Assembly (NCBI GenBank): GCA_002452515.1
Contig: DKEN01000109.1
Location: 7,865-15,815, forward strand
Origin: Spartobacteria bacterium UBA6821
GTDB lineage: Bacteria > Verrucomicrobiota > Verrucomicrobiia > Chthoniobacterales > UBA6821
Direction: 5' to 3'
Length of the DNA stretch: 7,951 bases
Positions within the stretch are counted from its first letter, which is position 1, and every line of letters starts with the position of its first letter. This document shows positions 6,135-7,951 of this stretch, one piece after another. The notes beneath the pieces were generated by a model. It had not been told where the DNA came from. It did no database searches and worked only from the letters and a program-made list of their open reading frames with translations. The position numbers and the translations under genes are program-made.

Positions 6135-6746
6135 TCAGGCAGCGGTTGCGGTTTCCTCGGGAGCCTCGGCAGCTTTTTCTACCTTCTTGGCGTTGCGACC
6201 TGCGAAGGGAACACCAAGCTCTATGAGCAGGGCTCGGGCCTCGTCATTTGTGGTTGCGGAGGTCACGATGGTTATGTCGAATCCGATATTACGCTTGATT
6301 TTATCGAGCTCGACTTCGGGGAAGATGGACTGGTCTGCAACACCAAGGGTGTAGTTGCCGTTACCATCAAAAGCGCGGTTGGAAACACCGCGAAAATCAC
6401 GAATCCTTGGGAGCGACGTCTTGATCAGACGCTCCAGGAACTCAAACATGATGCGGCCACGAAGGGTAACCTTTGCTCCGATTGCCTGTCCGGCACGCAG
6501 CTTGAAATTGGAAATGGCCTTCTTGGCGATCGTCTCAACAGGCTTCTGACCGGTGATGAGCTTCAACTCGTCCTTGGCGATTTCAAGGGCTGCCTTCACA
6601 TCAGGAGCGGAAGCAATGGATGTGTTAATGACCACCTTCACCACACGGGGTACCTGGTGGACATTCTTGTAACCACGCTTTTCTTTGAGCGCCGGGACGA
6701 CGCGCGTAGTGTATTCGTTCTGAAGTTCAGCGATTGGGAGTGACAT
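6135..6746 (-). CDS. rplE: 50S ribosomal protein L5
   Basis: L5 binds 5S rRNA, and its P-site loop contacts the P-site tRNA. The core matches the family throughout: ELKLITGQKPVETIAKKAIS (60-79), FKLRAGQAIGAKVTLRGRIM near 81-100, LPRIRDFRGVS at 113-123, GNYTLGVADQSIFPE and DITIVTSATTNDEARALL. Two departures are visible. The usual INMGVGEA stretch reads INTSIASA (40-47). A tail of about 20 residues (NAKKVEKAAEAPEETATAA) follows the normal end GVPFAGR, giving 203 rather than about 179 residues. It starts at ATG 6746-6744, eight bases after rplX, without a Shine-Dalgarno motif. It is followed directly by rpsH, with no rpsN in between. Confidence 0.98.
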   Translation of the reverse strand: MSLPIAELQNEYTTRVVPALKEKRGYKNVHQVPRVVKVVINTSIASAPDVKAALEIAKDELKLITGQKPVETIAKKAISNFKLRAGQAIGAKVTLRGRIMFEFLERLIKTSLPRIRDFRGVSNRAFDGNGNYTLGVADQSIFPEVELDKIKRNIGFDITIVTSATTNDEARALLIELGVPFAGRNAKKVEKAAEAPEETATAA

Positions 6747-6754
6747 GGCGGTAC

Positions 6755-7135
6755 TTATTCGGCTGTTGGCTTAGTCTTTGTTTCAGACTCAACGGCTTTT
6801 GCCTTGGGAGCTTTGGTCGTCTTGGGAGCCTTCTTTTCCTTGGCGGGCTTGCTCACCTTGGCTTCTTTGGATTGGACTCCGGTTTTGGAGACTTTTTCCA
6901 GAAGCTTGACATTGGAAATGTGGATGGGGCCTTCACGCTCGATGATGGCGCCGTTCGGCTGCTCCTGGGAGCGCTTGACATGCTTTTTAAGCATGCGTAC
7001 GCCCTCAATGACAACCTGGTGCTTGGCACGGTTGACCTGAAGGATTTTCCCCTCGGATCCGCGATGATTTCCGGAGATGACCTTCACAAGGTCGCCTGCA
7101 TGAACGTGAGTGTTGATAAGCTGAAGAGCGGGCAT
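6755..7135 (-). CDS. rplX: 50S ribosomal protein L24, with a low-complexity C-terminal tail
   Basis: L24 starts 50S assembly by binding domain I of 23S rRNA near the peptide exit. The KOW motif is clear in residues 12-45 (HAGDLVKVISGNHRGSEGKI then QVVIEGVRMLKKHVK), followed by SQEQPNGAI and GPIHISNVKLL (69-79), all typical. After about residue 82 the usual second part (RVGF...DGKKVR) cannot be found. It is replaced by about 45 residues rich in Lys, Ala, Pro and Thr (KPAKEKKAPKTTKAPKAKA and on to KTKPTAE). Total length is 126, against about 105 for typical L24. The ATG at 7135-7133 lies 12 bases after rplN with no Shine-Dalgarno motif. Family assignment rests on the N-terminal 80 residues. Confidence 0.96.
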   Translation of the reverse strand: MPALQLINTHVHAGDLVKVISGNHRGSEGKILQVNRAKHQVVIEGVRMLKKHVKRSQEQPNGAIIEREGPIHISNVKLLEKVSKTGVQSKEAKVSKPAKEKKAPKTTKAPKAKAVESETKTKPTAE

Positions 7136-7147
7136 GGTCTGAAAATA

Positions 7148-7513
7148 TTAGAGAACTTCCGGTGCCAGGGAGACAATCTTCATGAAGTTCTTTTCACGAA
7201 GTTCGCGAGCGACGGGACCGAAGATACGGGTGCCGCGGGGATTGAGATCCTTGTCGATGATGACAATGGCATTGCTATCAAAACGGAGATAAGAACCATC
7301 CTCACGACGGACTGGCTGACGGGTGCGAACGACAACTGCGCGAACAACATCACCTTTTTTGACGGTGCCACCTGTGGCAGCTTCCTTGACATTGGCGGTG
7401 ATGACATCGCCAACACGGGCGACGAGGGTGCGCTTGCCGATAACACCAATCATGGTGGCCATGCGTGCGCCGGTATTGTCGGCCACATCGAGGCGGGAGC
7501 GAATCTGGATCAT
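7148..7513 (-). CDS. rplN: 50S ribosomal protein L14
   Basis: L14 binds 23S rRNA and forms intersubunit bridges with 16S rRNA; it is also the docking site of the silencing factor RsfS. The 121 residues match the family end to end: [19 protein letters not shown], then [21 protein letters not shown], the [17 protein letters not shown] strand, [10 protein letters not shown] and [18 protein letters not shown] near the end. The usual LxVADNSGA reads LDVADNTGA, a common variant. It starts at ATG 7513-7511. AGGA lies ten bases upstream, a weak Shine-Dalgarno site at the long end of normal spacing. A 45-base gap separates it from rpsQ. Confidence 0.98.
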   Translation of the reverse strand: MIQIRSRLDVADNTGARMATMIGVIGKRTLVARVGDVITANVKEAATGGTVKKGDVVRAVVVRTRQPVRREDGSYLRFDSNAIVIIDKDLNPRGTRIFGPVARELREKNFMKIVSLAPEVL

Positions 7514-7523
7514 GGGATAGGGT

Positions 7524-7527
7524 TCCT
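7524..7527 (-). promoter_or_regulatory. Possible weak Shine-Dalgarno site of rplN
   Basis: AGGA (minus strand) lies ten bases before the rplN ATG. The motif is short and the spacing long, so it is only a candidate ribosome binding site. Confidence 0.4.
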
Positions 7528-7558
7528 GAAAAGGGTAATCTAGGTCTTGGAGACGGGC

Positions 7559-7852
7559 TTAGTGGCGGATCACCTCGACGAGGCGCCACCGCTTGAGACG
7601 GCTCAGTGGGCGTGTTTCTGCAATCGAAACGCGGTCGCCGATCTTCGCCTCGTTTTTCTCGTCGTGAACATGGAATTTCTTCACTTGTTTGACGATTTTT
7701 CCAAAAAGTGGGTGAGGAACGCGGGTAATGGTCTTGACAACAATGGTTTTGTCCATTTTGTCAGAAATCACCTCGCCGACGCGTGTCTTGCGAAGCCCAC
7801 GTGTTTCAACTGCGGGAGATTCGGAGGGGGCTGTAATTGCGGTATCGTTCAT
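7559..7852 (-). CDS. rpsQ: 30S ribosomal protein S17
   Basis: S17 is a primary 16S rRNA-binding protein with an OB-fold. The core starts at about residue 18: [20 protein letters not shown], then [20 protein letters not shown] (46-65) and the [20 protein letters not shown] signature (73-92), all textbook S17. At 97 residues it is slightly longer than the usual 80-90 because of a Ser/Thr/Ala-rich start ([17 protein letters not shown]), which may be disordered. The ATG at 7852-7850 is the only upstream Met. No good Shine-Dalgarno site is visible; only AGG eight bases upstream. It lies 36 bases after rpmC, the conserved order at the S10/spc boundary. Confidence 0.97.
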   Translation of the reverse strand: MNDTAITAPSESPAVETRGLRKTRVGEVISDKMDKTIVVKTITRVPHPLFGKIVKQVKKFHVHDEKNEAKIGDRVSIAETRPLSRLKRWRLVEVIRH

Positions 7853-7888
7853 GGCTGTGGCCTATAAAAAGTGCTGGGTGCTGGAGTT

Positions 7889-7951
7889 CTACTGTGCCGT
7901 GGTCACTGCACCATTTTTCACCGTCAGCACGGTTTCAAGCCGGGCAATTTC
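7889..7951 (-). CDS. rpmC: 50S ribosomal protein L29, C-terminal end (cut by window edge)
   Basis: The last 20 codons of an open frame run in from the window edge and end in TAG at 7891-7889. The peptide is EIARLETVLTVKNGAVTTAQ. EIARLETVL matches the conserved L29 C-terminal helix ([KR]xIARIKTVL). L29 is a small two-helix protein at the peptide exit, where it forms part of the docking site for trigger factor and SRP. Identification relies on this short match plus position: L29 is almost always directly before rpsQ. The start lies beyond base 7951. Confidence 0.88.
   Translation of the reverse strand, partial: EIARLETVLTVKNGAVTTAQ

Noticed and set aside
6979..6995. Inverted repeat CATGCTT-TTT-AAGCATG (plus strand)
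   Set aside because: It lies within the conserved MLKKHV codons of rplX and is explained by the coding sequence; no sign of a terminator or operator.
6734..7543. 269-codon plus-strand frame opposite rplX and rplN
   Set aside because: It is antisense to two clear ribosomal genes. Its Leu/Phe/Gly-rich start simply mirrors the Lys/Ala-rich tail of L24.
7871..7884. Tandem GTGCTGG repeat in the rpmC-rpsQ gap
   Set aside because: Only two seven-base copies; too short to support a function.

Overview
The window is one uninterrupted stretch of a bacterial ribosomal-protein operon, read entirely from the minus strand. Transcription runs from high to low coordinates. The gene order is that of the end of the S10 cluster (rpmC, rpsQ), the spc operon, and the start of the alpha operon: rpmC (partial) - rpsQ - rplN - rplX - rplE - rpsH - rplF - rplR - rpsE - rplO - secY - adk - map - infA - rpmJ - rpsM (partial). 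There are sixteen protein genes, two of them cut by the window edges. The largest gap between genes is 76 bases, and several gaps are under 10 bases. I see no tRNA, rRNA, mobile element, CRISPR array or convincing promoter or terminator.

Region by region: bases 4229-7951 encode mostly primary or secondary rRNA-binding proteins of both subunits (L29, S17, L14, L24, L5, S8, L6, L18, S5). Bases 3682-4176 encode L15. Bases 2126-3628 encode the protein-export channel SecY. Bases 625-2119 encode adenylate kinase and type I methionine aminopeptidase. Bases 1-646 hold the divergent initiation factor IF-1, the 37-residue zinc-type L36 and the first 59 codons of S13. Together these genes link ribosome assembly, translation initiation, removal of the starting methionine, nucleotide balance and membrane insertion.

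Organism: a bacterium with moderate-to-high GC content. Two genes usual in this operon are missing from their usual places: rpsN (S14) between rplE and rpsH, and rpmD (L30) between rpsE and rplO. Most genes also lack a clear Shine-Dalgarno sequence. This fits the Planctomycetes-Verrucomicrobia-Chlamydiae group, and my best guess is Verrucomicrobiota. That assignment is inference from gene order and general resemblance, not from a search.

Nothing here looks like a previously undescribed system; this is core housekeeping DNA. The points most worth checking are an apparent eleventh membrane helix at the end of SecY, a strong bulged hairpin just before secY, a divergent IF-1 overlapping map, an L24 whose C-terminal part is replaced by a lysine-rich tail, and the missing rpsN and rpmD.
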